From positions 12,108 through 76,107 of the forward strand of contig CALEZI010000137.1 in assembly GCA_937928755.1 (NCBI GenBank): DNA of 64,000 nucleotides. The letters run 5' to 3'. Made by a program: the position numbers and the translations under genes. The stretch's first letter is position 1. Every line of letters starts with the position of its first letter. The notes beneath the pieces are model-generated. The model had not been told where the DNA came from, made no database searches, and saw nothing but the letters and a program-made list of their open reading frames with translations. This document shows positions 35,228 to 43,046 of the stretch, one piece after another. The stretch comes from an uncultured Rhodanobacteraceae bacterium (lineage in GTDB: Bacteria > Pseudomonadota > Gammaproteobacteria > Xanthomonadales > SZUA-5).

Positions 35228-35365
35228 AGGAGCGACGTGTACGTCGCGACCTTATCGCATGACGGTCGCGGCGCTAACTCCTGCGACGTGTCGATCCTTG
35301 TCGGCGCGCCTGCGCGCGCGACGCTGCCAGGGCGTATCGACGGTCGCGACGTACACGTCGCTCCT
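35228..35365. repeat. 138-bp inverted repeat AGGAGCGACGTGTACGTCGC
   Basis: The arms AGGAGCGACGTGTACGTCGC at the left and their reverse complement near 35342-35365 enclose about 90 bases. The terminal arms are themselves partly self-complementary. It fills the gap between the kinase start and the dnaB stop. No ORF is seen. Confidence 0.85.
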
Positions 35366-35372
35366 ACGCTGG

Positions 35373-36743
35373 TCAGTAGCTCTCGAACACGCCTCCGCCC
35401 TCGCGAGCGATCGAGTCGAAGCGCGTGTACTGGCCGCGGAACCACAGGTCCATGGTGCCGGTCGGTCCGTTGCGGTGCTTGGCGATGATGATCTCGGCGA
35501 TACCCTTCTTGGCCGAATCCGGGTTGTAGTACTCGTCCCGGTAGATGAAGCAGATCAGGTCGGCGTCCTGCTCGATGGCGCCGGATTCGCGCAGATCGGA
35601 CATCATCGGACGCTTGTCCTGACGCTGCTCAAGAGAGCGGTTGAGCTGGCTCAGCGCGACCACCGGGACGTTCATTTCCTTGGCGATTGCCTTCAAGTTG
35701 CGCGAAATCTCGGAGATCTCGTTGGTGCGGTTCTCGCGCGTGCCCGGGACCTGCATCAATTGCAGATAGTCGACCACGATCAGCGCCAGCCCGTGCTCGC
35801 GCTTCAGTCGTCGCGTGCGGGCGCGCAACTCCGACGGCGACAGGCCACCGGTATCGTCGATGAACAGCTTGGCGCCGGTCAGCAAGGTGATCGCGCTGGT
35901 CACCCGTGGCCAGTCCTCGTCGGCCAGATCGCCGTTGCGCAGGCGCTTCTGATCGACCCGACCGAGCGAGGAGATCATGCGCAATGCCAATTGGGCGACC
36001 GGCATTTCCATGCTGAAGATCGCCACCGGCTGGCCGCTCTGGATTGCCGCATGTTCGGCGATGTTCATCGCGAACGAGGTCTTGCCCATCGACGGCCGCG
36101 CCGCAACGATCACCAGGTCGCCCGGCTGCAAGCCATTGGTCAGATTGTTGAAATCGGCAAATCCGGTGTCGAGTCCGTTGAGTACGCCCTTGTTCGAATA
36201 ACGGAACTCGATGGCGCGATAGGCTTCCTTGAGCGCCTCGGCGACCGGCACGAAGCTGCCGCGCCCACGTTTGCCACGCTCGCCGATATCGAACACGAGC
36301 TTTTCGGCGCCCTGCAGCAGTTCCTCGCTGCTGCGCCCCTCCGGCACCAGGATGTCGTCGACGATCTGGGTGCCGGCTTCCATCAACTGGCGCAGGATCG
36401 ACTTCTCGCGCACGATCTCCGCGTAGGCCACGATGTTGGCCGCGCCCGGCGTGTTGTTGGCGATCTCGATGACGTAGCCGATGCCGCCGGCGGCTTCGGC
36501 CTGTTCCTTGCGCTCCAGCCATTCGCCGAGGGTCACCGCGTCGCACGGCTGGCCCTTCTCCTTCAGCGACGCGATCGCCTGGAAGATGATGCGATGGTCC
36601 TGACGATAGAAGTCGTCGGCGACCACCTTGTCGGAAATCTTGAAGTAGGCCTCGTCGGACAACATCAATGCGCCCAGCACCGCCTGTTCGGCGTCGAGCG
36701 AATAGGGCGGCGTGCGCGTGTTGGCGTGGCGAGGATCGGTCAT
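35373..36743 (-). CDS. dnaB: Replicative DNA helicase
   Basis: A 456-aa hexameric helicase. The N-terminal primase-interacting domain begins 'PPYSLDAEQAVLGALML'. The RecA-like motor has Walker A at 215-222 (ARPSMGKT), 'LIVVDYLQLM', and the arginine-finger region near 'CFIYRDEYYN'. It unwinds DNA at the fork. No intein is present and the length is normal. It lies downstream of rpsF-rpsR-rplI in the usual order, separated by a CGCAAAGGA element. Confidence 0.96.
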   Translation of the reverse strand: MTDPRHANTRTPPYSLDAEQAVLGALMLSDEAYFKISDKVVADDFYRQDHRIIFQAIASLKEKGQPCDAVTLGEWLERKEQAEAAGGIGYVIEIANNTPGAANIVAYAEIVREKSILRQLMEAGTQIVDDILVPEGRSSEELLQGAEKLVFDIGERGKRGRGSFVPVAEALKEAYRAIEFRYSNKGVLNGLDTGFADFNNLTNGLQPGDLVIVAARPSMGKTSFAMNIAEHAAIQSGQPVAIFSMEMPVAQLALRMISSLGRVDQKRLRNGDLADEDWPRVTSAITLLTGAKLFIDDTGGLSPSELRARTRRLKREHGLALIVVDYLQLMQVPGTRENRTNEISEISRNLKAIAKEMNVPVVALSQLNRSLEQRQDKRPMMSDLRESGAIEQDADLICFIYRDEYYNPDSAKKGIAEIIIAKHRNGPTGTMDLWFRGQYTRFDSIAREGGGVFESY

Positions 36744-36819
36744 GGGGTTCCGATGGTGCTGATGAGGTGACTTCAGACGTTCACGGCGGGGTTGGCAGTT
36801 CGCTGTGGTCGGGAGCGGC

Positions 36820-36981
36820 TTTTTTGGTCCGCAAAGGACGCAAAGGACGCAAAGAGAAGCATTGACACGAAGTGAGTGCGGATTTCCTTGTGATCACGCC
36901 AAGCGCTGCCGGGAGCTTTCGCGACCCCTTCAAAGTCTATCTTGCTTCTCTTTGCGTCCTTAGCGTCCTTTGCGGACAAAG
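36820..36981. repeat. CGCAAAGGA element, copy 5, between rplI and dnaB
   Basis: TTTTTTGGTCCGCAAAGGACGC with 9-mer units is followed by a centre of about 90 bases and CTTTGCGTCCTTAGCGTCC, then TTGCGGACAAA. With the rplI terminator it fills the 316-base gap between rplI and dnaB. Confidence 0.85.
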
Positions 36982-36999
36982 GCTCTTTCCCGGAAGCCA

Positions 37000-37045
37000 C
37001 AAAAGCGAAAGCCCGCGATACCTCTCGGCATCGCGGGCTTTCGGG
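37000..37045 (-). terminator. Intrinsic terminator after rplI
   Basis: A 14-bp stem CGAAAGCCCGCGAT (37006-37019) pairs with ATCGCGGGCTTTCG (37030-37043). Read on the minus strand it is followed by CTTTTG. It would separate the ribosomal operon from dnaB. Confidence 0.85.
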
Positions 37046-37059
37046 TGCGGCGATGAAGC

Positions 37060-37509
37060 TCAGTTTTCCGGCTGGACCACGACCTTGACGGTCGTGTGCA
37101 CGTCGGCGTGCAGGTGCACTTCGACGTCGCTCTCGCCGACGCGGCGGATCGGGCCTTCACCCATCACCACTTCGGACTTCTCCAGCGGCAGGCCGGCGGC
37201 ACTGAAAGCTTCGGCGATTTCGCGCGGGCCGACCGAACCGTAGAGCTTGCCCTCGGTGCTGGCATTGGCCTTGATCGTCACCGAGGCGCCTTCGAGACCC
37301 GCCTTGCGTGCCTGGGCGGCGGCCAGGATCTCGTTGGCCTTGCCTTCGAACTCGGCGCGGCGCTTTTCGAACTCGGCAACGTTGGTTGCCGTGGCCGGCA
37401 CGGCTTTGCCGTAGGGGATCAGGAAGTTACGGCTGTAGCCGGCCTTGACCTTGACGCGGTCGCCGAGGCTGCCGAGATTCTTGACCTTCTGAAGCAGGAT
37501 CACATCCAT
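37060..37509 (-). CDS. rplI: 50S ribosomal protein L9
   Basis: A 149-aa two-domain L9: 'MDVILLQKVKNLGSLGDRVK' and 'VKAGYSRNFLIPYGKAVPAT' form the rRNA-binding N domain; a connecting helix and a C domain with 'LYGSVGPREIAEAF' follow. It is the third gene of rpsF-rpsR-rplI. Confidence 0.97.
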   Translation of the reverse strand: MDVILLQKVKNLGSLGDRVKVKAGYSRNFLIPYGKAVPATATNVAEFEKRRAEFEGKANEILAAAQARKAGLEGASVTIKANASTEGKLYGSVGPREIAEAFSAAGLPLEKSEVVMGEGPIRRVGESDVEVHLHADVHTTVKVVVQPEN

Positions 37510-37520
37510 GGATCAGCTCC

Positions 37521-37745
37521 TCAATGACTGTCGGTGTACGGGATCAGCGCCAGAAAACGGGCGCGCTTGATCGCGGTCGAGAGCTGGCGCTGGAAACGCG
37601 CGCGCGTGCCGGTGATGCGGCTCGGCACGATCTTGCCGGTCTCGGTGACGTACTGGCGCAGCGTGTTCAGATCCTTGTAATCGATATGAGTGACGCCGTC
37701 AGCGGTGAACTTGCAGAACTTCTTGCGACGAAAGAAACGCGACAT
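37521..37745 (-). CDS. rpsR: 30S ribosomal protein S18
   Basis: A 74-aa basic protein, 'RFFRRKKFCKFTADGVTHID', 'YKDLNTLRQYVTETGKIVP' and 'RQLSTAIKRARFLALIPY'. It binds S6 on the 30S platform. It is 11 bases upstream of rplI. Confidence 0.97.
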   Translation of the reverse strand: MSRFFRRKKFCKFTADGVTHIDYKDLNTLRQYVTETGKIVPSRITGTRARFQRQLSTAIKRARFLALIPYTDSH

Positions 37746-37766
37746 GGTTTATCTCCTGGGAATCGG

Positions 37767-38183
37767 TCAGACGCTGGCTTCGGCGACAGGCTCATCCTCA
37801 CCACCGGTACCGACGGCAGTTGGGGAATCGCCAGAGTCGTCGTCGCGGCGACGCGGCTTCTCGTCCTTGGTCTTCATGATCGCGCTCATTTCGGTGACCG
37901 CTTCCTTCATCACCACGATCAGGTGGCGCAGCACGGCATCGTTGAAGCGGAACGCATCCTGCAGTTCCTTCAGCGCAGCAGCCGAGCATTCGATGTTCAT
38001 CATGATGTAGTGCGCCTTCAACAGGCGCTCGATCGGATACGCCAGCTGGCGTCGGCCCCAATCTTCCAGACGGTGGATCTTGCCGCCGTCGGCTTCGATC
38101 ATGCTGCGGTAGCGGTCGATCATCGCCGGCACCTGCTCGCTCTGGTCAGGGTGGACCAGAAACACAACTTCGTAATGACGCAT
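37767..38183 (-). CDS. rpsF: 30S ribosomal protein S6
   Basis: A 138-aa S6: 'RHYEVVFLVHPDQSEQVPAM', 'GRRQLAYPIERLLKAHYIMM', then an acidic/basic C-terminal extension ('KTKDEKPRRRDDDSGDS'). It is the first gene of the operon. No priB gene lies between rpsF and rpsR, unlike in E. coli. Confidence 0.96.
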   Translation of the reverse strand: MRHYEVVFLVHPDQSEQVPAMIDRYRSMIEADGGKIHRLEDWGRRQLAYPIERLLKAHYIMMNIECSAAALKELQDAFRFNDAVLRHLIVVMKEAVTEMSAIMKTKDEKPRRRDDDSGDSPTAVGTGGEDEPVAEASV

Positions 38184-38376
38184 GAGATTCCTCTCGGATA
38201 TAGCTTCCCGGACAATCCAGTGAAGCGAGGAGCCGTCCAGGGAGCCTGGACGGGGGCGCGGAGTCTACTCGTCTGCGCGTGGAGCAGCAACTCGGGTCAG
38301 TCGTTGTTGCTCGTCGGCAGCGCCGGCCGCTGCAAAAATCCATGCACCCGTTTGCCAACGCTGCCGAGCGGGCATG

Positions 38377-38425
38377 CCCGGACTTGTCCGGACAAAAGGG
38401 TCCAGACTCGTCCGGACCCTTTACC
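38377..38425. repeat. GTCCAGAC/GTCCGGAC palindrome pair
   Basis: CCCGGAC-TT-GTCCGGAC is followed by GGGTCCAGACTCGTCCGGACCC, variants of the dispersed palindrome family. It lies between rpsF and bfr, in a 259-base gap without a gene. Confidence 0.7.
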
Positions 38426-38442
38426 TGCGTGGCAGCCGGCTG

Positions 38443-38913
38443 CTAACCCGCGACCTTGCCCTGCAGATACAAGGCTTCGCCGAGGCTGTCGATCAGGCCG
38501 AGTTGCGTTTCCAGCCAATCCACATGCTCTTCCTCACTCTCGAGGATGTCTTCCAGCAGTTCGCGAGTGCCGAAGTCGCGTACGGTTTCACAGTAGGCGA
38601 TGGCGTCGCGCAGATCGGGAATCGCCAGTTCCTCGAGCTTGAGATCGCAGGCGATGACCTCTTTCGGATTCTCGCCGATCAGCAGCTTGCCGAGCTTCTG
38701 CAGATTGGGCAGGCCTTCGAGGAACAGGATGCGTTCGATCAGGCGATCGGCATGCTTCATTTCGTCGATCGATTCCTCGTATTCGTGCTTCGCCAGCGCC
38801 TGGTAGCCCCAGTTGCGGTACATGCGCGAGTGCAGGAAATACTGGTTGATCGCCGTCAGTTCGTTGGCGAGGATCTTGTTGAGGTGGCCAATGACCTTTG
38901 CGTCGCCTTTCAT
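38443..38913 (-). CDS. bfr: Bacterioferritin
   Basis: A 156-aa haem ferritin. Ferroxidase ligands include E18, E51 and H54 ('IDEMKHADRLIE'), and M52 is the haem ligand, so this is a true haem-binding subunit. It stores iron as a 24-mer. ATG 38913 matches the family start; an in-frame extension to 38955 is unsupported. bfd lies 218 bases upstream on the same strand. Confidence 0.95.
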   Translation of the reverse strand: MKGDAKVIGHLNKILANELTAINQYFLHSRMYRNWGYQALAKHEYEESIDEMKHADRLIERILFLEGLPNLQKLGKLLIGENPKEVIACDLKLEELAIPDLRDAIAYCETVRDFGTRELLEDILESEEEHVDWLETQLGLIDSLGEALYLQGKVAG

Positions 38914-39131
38914 GGCTGTCCTTTGCGCGCGATCGGATACCGATCGGAGGACCAATCATAAGCCGCAAAGAGGTACGCGCGCGTGAAACGAACTCGGGAG
39001 CAAGCCAAAAAGCTGGCTGCGCGAGCTGATCGCCGCGTCGGGCGCCGTTCCCTGACTCAACTCGCCATTTGATCTTCTTGCGTGACTACGCTCCTTGATG
39101 CTGGCATGACGGTGCCCGTCAGCGGCAGTGC

Positions 39132-39350
39132 TCAGGCGAGCGCCGGCATGCCGTCGCCGCGGGCCAGTCGCAGCGACGGCGAGTCGTTTCTCAGCGATTC
39201 GTGCAGGACCGCTTCCGCCATTTCGGAGCAGCAGCCGCAGCCAGCCGTGCAACCGGTGCTCATGGCCAGTTCGCCGAGGGTGCGAATACCCGATCGAGCC
39301 GCGCGCCGGATTGCAGCTTCGGTAACACCGTTGCACATGCAGACGTACAT
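39132..39350 (-). CDS. bfd: Bacterioferritin-associated ferredoxin
   Basis: A 72-aa 2Fe-2S protein: 'MYVCMCNGVTEAAIRRAA' gives the CxC pair and 'GCTAGCGCC' the second pair. Bfd delivers electrons to bacterioferritin to release iron. The longer frame start (39392) would run through the Fur-like box, so ATG 39350 is used. Confidence 0.9.
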   Translation of the reverse strand: MYVCMCNGVTEAAIRRAARSGIRTLGELAMSTGCTAGCGCCSEMAEAVLHESLRNDSPSLRLARGDGMPALA

Positions 39351-39390
39351 GGTCGATGGCTCCTGGACGCTTGTTGCAGAGCGTATTGCC

Positions 39391-39414
39391 AATGCGAATG
39401 GTTGTCAATTCGCA
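39391..39414 (-). promoter_or_regulatory. Fur-box-like operator before bfd
   Basis: AATGCGAATGGTTGTCAATT lies 41 bases upstream of the bfd start. It fits an AATGATAATGATTATCATTT-type Fur pattern at 15 of 20 positions and contains a perfect TGCGAAT-N8-ATTCGCA dyad (39393-39414). bfd is normally induced by iron shortage, so Fur control would fit. Confidence 0.5.
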
Positions 39415-39473
39415 CTGGAGTCGCAACGCGATGTCATTCAGCCACAGCTATCGATGACCTGCCTTGATCGAGA

Positions 39474-40025
39474 TCAGCGTGGCGCCGCCTGCGCCGGGGA
39501 ATTCAACCGCCCGCTGGCCAAAGCGGCCATCGGTTCCTCAGGAATGTCGATCAAGCGCCGCGCCGCCGGCGCAAGATGCCGCAATGCGCGCTCGTAGACA
39601 CCGCGCTTGAAGGTGACGACATGGTCCAGCGGGTACCAGAAGTCGACCCAGCGCCACAGGTCGAATTCCGGTCGGTCGGTCCCATCGAGGCGCACAAAAC
39701 TATCGTCGGCGGTCAGTTTGAGCAGGAACCAGACCTGCTTTTGTCCGATGCACACCGGCCGCACGTTGGTGCGCACGCAGTGGCGCGGCAGGCGATAGCG
39801 CAACCAGCCCGGCGTTGCCGCCAGAATCTGGACGTGCTCGGCCGCCAGGCCGGTTTCTTCCGCCAGTTCGCGGTACATCGCTTCTTCAGGTGTCTCGTCG
39901 CTGTTCATCCCGCCCTGCGGGAACTGCCAGCCGTCACGACGGACGCGCCGCGCCCAGAAGACGCGTCCTCCTTCCTGCATCAAGACGATTCCTACATTGG
40001 GTCTGTAGCCATCCGGATCGATCAT
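39474..40025 (-). CDS. rppH: RNA pyrophosphohydrolase
   Basis: A 183-aa Nudix enzyme that removes pyrophosphate from mRNA 5' ends and so starts decay. The full Nudix box lies at about 38-60: 'GGMNSDETPEEAMYRELAEE' plus TGL. It begins 'MIDPDGYRPNVGIVL', as usual for the family; ATG 40064 is an alternative with a 13-residue extension. Confidence 0.93.
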   Translation of the reverse strand: MIDPDGYRPNVGIVLMQEGGRVFWARRVRRDGWQFPQGGMNSDETPEEAMYRELAEETGLAAEHVQILAATPGWLRYRLPRHCVRTNVRPVCIGQKQVWFLLKLTADDSFVRLDGTDRPEFDLWRWVDFWYPLDHVVTFKRGVYERALRHLAPAARRLIDIPEEPMAALASGRLNSPAQAAPR

Positions 40026-40181
40026 CCGGGCGCGCTCCACGCATGTGCTGGGTTGATTTTGCATTCCCCGCAGCGTACCGACAAGCGGTCATCGTCGATT
40101 GGCAGCCCGCAGACGCAAGTTCCGTGGTCGACAGGCTGCGCCAGAGCGGTTCAGTCCCATAGAATCAGGTCGTCGTCGCGA

Positions 40182-42668
40182 GTGCGCGTGGTGGGCCCTG
40201 TGGCAAACAACGGGTTGGATCCGTATCCGTTCGTCAAGCTTGCACAGTCGGGCGTGGCGCCGCGTGTGCGCGGATTGCTCGAGGGCGTCTATCAGGCGGC
40301 GCAACCGATCATCGACGCGGCGCTCACGCGCGCGCTCGACGACCTGGATCGCGACCTGCATGCGTTTGGAGAGCGCAGTTCGAGCCCCGGCGAGCAGAAT
40401 CAGTGTCTGGCCAGTTTGCGCGAATTCAGGCGCTGCCGCGCCGACTTCGTGCTCGCTTGTCGTTTGGGCATACAGCGTTCCCTGCTGGCGCTGATCGATC
40501 CGTCGGCAAGCGATGAGACGCTGGCCATCGGCAGCGTCCGCAACGACCCTGCGCAAACGGGTGGTCGCGACGTCGCCGCGCGCGAGGAGAATCTGACCTT
40601 GTCGCAGATCGCCACTCGCGCCGAGATCAGGGTCGCCAACGAGCTGCAGGCTCTGGCCTATCGTTTCGGTGTCATCGCCTGCAGCCCGCCGATCGAAATC
40701 GAATCGCTGGCACTCGGACCCCACAAGCTGTGCGCGGCGATCCGGGCCGCTGCCGAGCGCTTCGAGGTGATTCCGGCGCATCGCCTGGCGCTCTACCGGC
40801 GCATCGACAAGGCCTTGTTCGCCGACCCCCGCCCGCTCTACGACGCGATCCGGAGTTATCTGATCCAGCATCGAGTGCTCGCGCATCTGCAACTGTTGCC
40901 GTCGTCCGAGCCGACGTCGGGTGCAACAGCGCCGATCCCGCAGGCCGTCGCGGCGCAGGTCGCGGTCGCGGTGCCCAGGGTGGCGGCGGACGACGATTTG
41001 CCGCCGGCCGGCGGCAGGATTTCAATGCCAAAGGTGCCTCCTGTTGTGGCCGAGCGACCGAGCGTGGAAACTGAAATGTCGTCGCGCGCGAGTGCGGAGA
41101 AGTCGCGGGCGATCGAAGCGCCGATGCAGGAATTGGCGGTCGGGCGGCCGTCGGTGGCGGAACTGGCGCTGGACGACGATTATTTCCGGGGACTGCGCGA
41201 GCGCATGTCACTTCGAAGCGCCAGCCGGATCGCCAATGCGGAAGCTGGCAATGCAGGCACGCCGGTCGGTCGGCAGCAACTGCATGCGGCACTTTGCGCG
41301 TTGCAGGCGCAAGCGCCGGGGCCGGTGATGCATGCCGGCAAGTGGATCAATCGCAGTGTTGCGCACATCAAGCAGGATCTGGTGAACCAGTTGCGCGGCC
41401 TTGGCGATGGCGGTACGCCGAGGCTGCGGGATGAAGACTCGCAGACCGTCGACATCATCGGCTTGCTGTTCGAGCAGTTGCTTGCGGCCTACAGTCCGAA
41501 CAGTTTGAGCCACGCGGTTTTCAGCCGCCTGCAGATTCCGCTGCTGAAACAGGCGCTGAGCGATCCGGGTTTCTTCACCCGACCCAACCATCCGGCCCGG
41601 CGTTTGCTCAATGCCTTCGTCGAATGTCTGCGGGACTGGGTGGGCGACGAGGATACTGATCGCCAGGTAATCGAGAAGCTGCAGATGGTGACCGATCGCC
41701 TGGCTCGCGAGTTCGCCGACGACAGCACCAGCTTCGAACGCTGCCTGGGCGACATCGACCAGTATGTCGCGGGAATGCGCAAGAAGGCCGAGGTCGCCGA
41801 GCGCCGCCAGGTGGAGGCGGCAAAAGGGCGCGAGAAACTGGATCTGGCGCGTGCGGCGGCGCAGGAGGTCGTACAGCAGCAGTTGAGCGGCTGTGCGGCG
41901 CCCGAAGCGATCCGCACCCTGCTGCAGAGCGCCTGGGCAGACGCCGTGGCACTTTCGCTGCTGCGGCAGGGCGTGGACCACCCGCGTACCAGCGAGCGCA
42001 TCATGTTCGGCCAGCAACTGCTGGAGGTGTTCCTGCCCGGTCGATCGAATGAAATTCGCATTGCCGAGCTCGGCCGCTTGCGCAGGGTGCTGGAAGAAGG
42101 CCTGGCTGCGGTCGGATTCCACGACGATGCCGTCGCCGCCGCATGGGACGACATCAGCGCGCTCGCGCAACTGCGACCGGATCATGAACAGCATGCGGCG
42201 GCGCATGCCATCGGCAATCTGCTGTGCCAGAGTTCACGGCTCGGCGGCGAAGGTACGTCGGGTCGCACGGAGCACCTGCCGATCGACCTCGGTGAGCAAC
42301 GGCTCGATCCCGCGGAGCGGGCGATGATCGAGCGCATCGAGCAGCTTCCTGCAGGGACCTGGTTCGAATTCGGCAGCGGCCGAGGCGGCGGCAGTGGTCG
42401 CGCGCGCTTGAGCTGGTACAGTCGGGTCACTGGTCGCTGCATGTTCCTGAATGCGCGCGGCGGCAAATGCGAAGAGCGCACGATCGGACAACTGGCGCGC
42501 GAGCTGCTGCGCGGCAGCGTGCGCCTGGTGGTGGAAGATCGCGAGCCACCCGTCGACCGCGCGTGGCGAGCGATTGGCTCAGCGTTGCCTGCGCCGGAAC
42601 AGCGCGCCCGATCGGCATCGACCGAACCACCGCCTGCGGAAGCGATCCATGCCAACCCGACGATCTGA
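40182..42668 (+). CDS. DUF1631 family protein, second copy
   Basis: About 828 aa, counted from GTG 40182 (GTGs at 40188, 40191 and 40200 are equally possible; the frame stays open back to 39576, but that part is antisense to rppH). It shares with the 796-aa copy the segments 'DIIGLLFEQLLA', 'SRLQIPLLKQAL', 'ARRLLNAFVE', 'MRKKAEVAERRQVEAAKGRE' and a C-terminal beta module 'GTWFEFGSGRGG' and 'RARLSWYSRVTGRCMFLNA'. It is helical, cytoplasmic and of unknown function. Its last 20 bases overlap the start of a PilZ gene. Confidence 0.83.
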   Translation: MRVVGPVANNGLDPYPFVKLAQSGVAPRVRGLLEGVYQAAQPIIDAALTRALDDLDRDLHAFGERSSSPGEQNQCLASLREFRRCRADFVLACRLGIQRSLLALIDPSASDETLAIGSVRNDPAQTGGRDVAAREENLTLSQIATRAEIRVANELQALAYRFGVIACSPPIEIESLALGPHKLCAAIRAAAERFEVIPAHRLALYRRIDKALFADPRPLYDAIRSYLIQHRVLAHLQLLPSSEPTSGATAPIPQAVAAQVAVAVPRVAADDDLPPAGGRISMPKVPPVVAERPSVETEMSSRASAEKSRAIEAPMQELAVGRPSVAELALDDDYFRGLRERMSLRSASRIANAEAGNAGTPVGRQQLHAALCALQAQAPGPVMHAGKWINRSVAHIKQDLVNQLRGLGDGGTPRLRDEDSQTVDIIGLLFEQLLAAYSPNSLSHAVFSRLQIPLLKQALSDPGFFTRPNHPARRLLNAFVECLRDWVGDEDTDRQVIEKLQMVTDRLAREFADDSTSFERCLGDIDQYVAGMRKKAEVAERRQVEAAKGREKLDLARAAAQEVVQQQLSGCAAPEAIRTLLQSAWADAVALSLLRQGVDHPRTSERIMFGQQLLEVFLPGRSNEIRIAELGRLRRVLEEGLAAVGFHDDAVAAAWDDISALAQLRPDHEQHAAAHAIGNLLCQSSRLGGEGTSGRTEHLPIDLGEQRLDPAERAMIERIEQLPAGTWFEFGSGRGGGSGRARLSWYSRVTGRCMFLNARGGKCEERTIGQLARELLRGSVRLVVEDREPPVDRAWRAIGSALPAPEQRARSASTEPPPAEAIHANPTI

Positions 42669-42990
42669 ACGCAAGCGCGCCAAGGACTCGATCATGGTGA
42701 CCAACGCCATGACCGGCGAAACGCTGGGGCGAATCGGCAACTTGTCGGCCGACGGCATGATGCTGATCACCCAGCAGTTGCTTCCGGAAGGGCGTCTGTA
42801 TCAGCTCCAGTTTCTGCTGGACGATGCCCAGCGCCAGCGACGGCGCATGGAAGTCGGCATTCAGTGCATGTGGAGCGATGCCGCACGCACCGAGCGCACC
42901 TTCTGGACCGGCTGTCGAATCATCGACATTGCGCCAGCGGAGCAGGCGATCCTCAGCGACTGGGTCGGGCGCGCCACCGAATCGGCGTAA
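42649..42990 (+). CDS. PilZ-domain protein
   Basis: A 113-aa single PilZ domain. The c-di-GMP signature is present: an Arg-rich start 'RRSERKRAKD' (RxxxR type) and 'NLSADGMML' (D/NxSxxG). It should be a small cytoplasmic c-di-GMP receptor. It starts 20 bases inside the DUF1631 gene, so the two are translationally coupled, and the DUF1631 C-terminal beta module may be a second PilZ-like fold. Confidence 0.87.
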   Translation: MPTRRSERKRAKDSIMVTNAMTGETLGRIGNLSADGMMLITQQLLPEGRLYQLQFLLDDAQRQRRRMEVGIQCMWSDAARTERTFWTGCRIIDIAPAEQAILSDWVGRATESA

Positions 42991-43046
42991 GCGGAGCCGC
43001 GGAAATCGAGCGCATCTGCAGAGCTGCGCGGCTGCCGGATGCTGGA

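Noticed and set aside
36773..37000. Small ORFs encoding Ala-Lys-Asp repeats
   Set aside because: They come from the CGCAAAGGA 9-mer repeats, whose 9-bp period keeps all frames open; there is no independent evidence of translation.
39576..40181. N-terminal extension of the second DUF1631 ORF
   Set aside because: This part is antisense to rppH and has no similarity to DUF1631; a GTG start near 40182-40200 is used instead.
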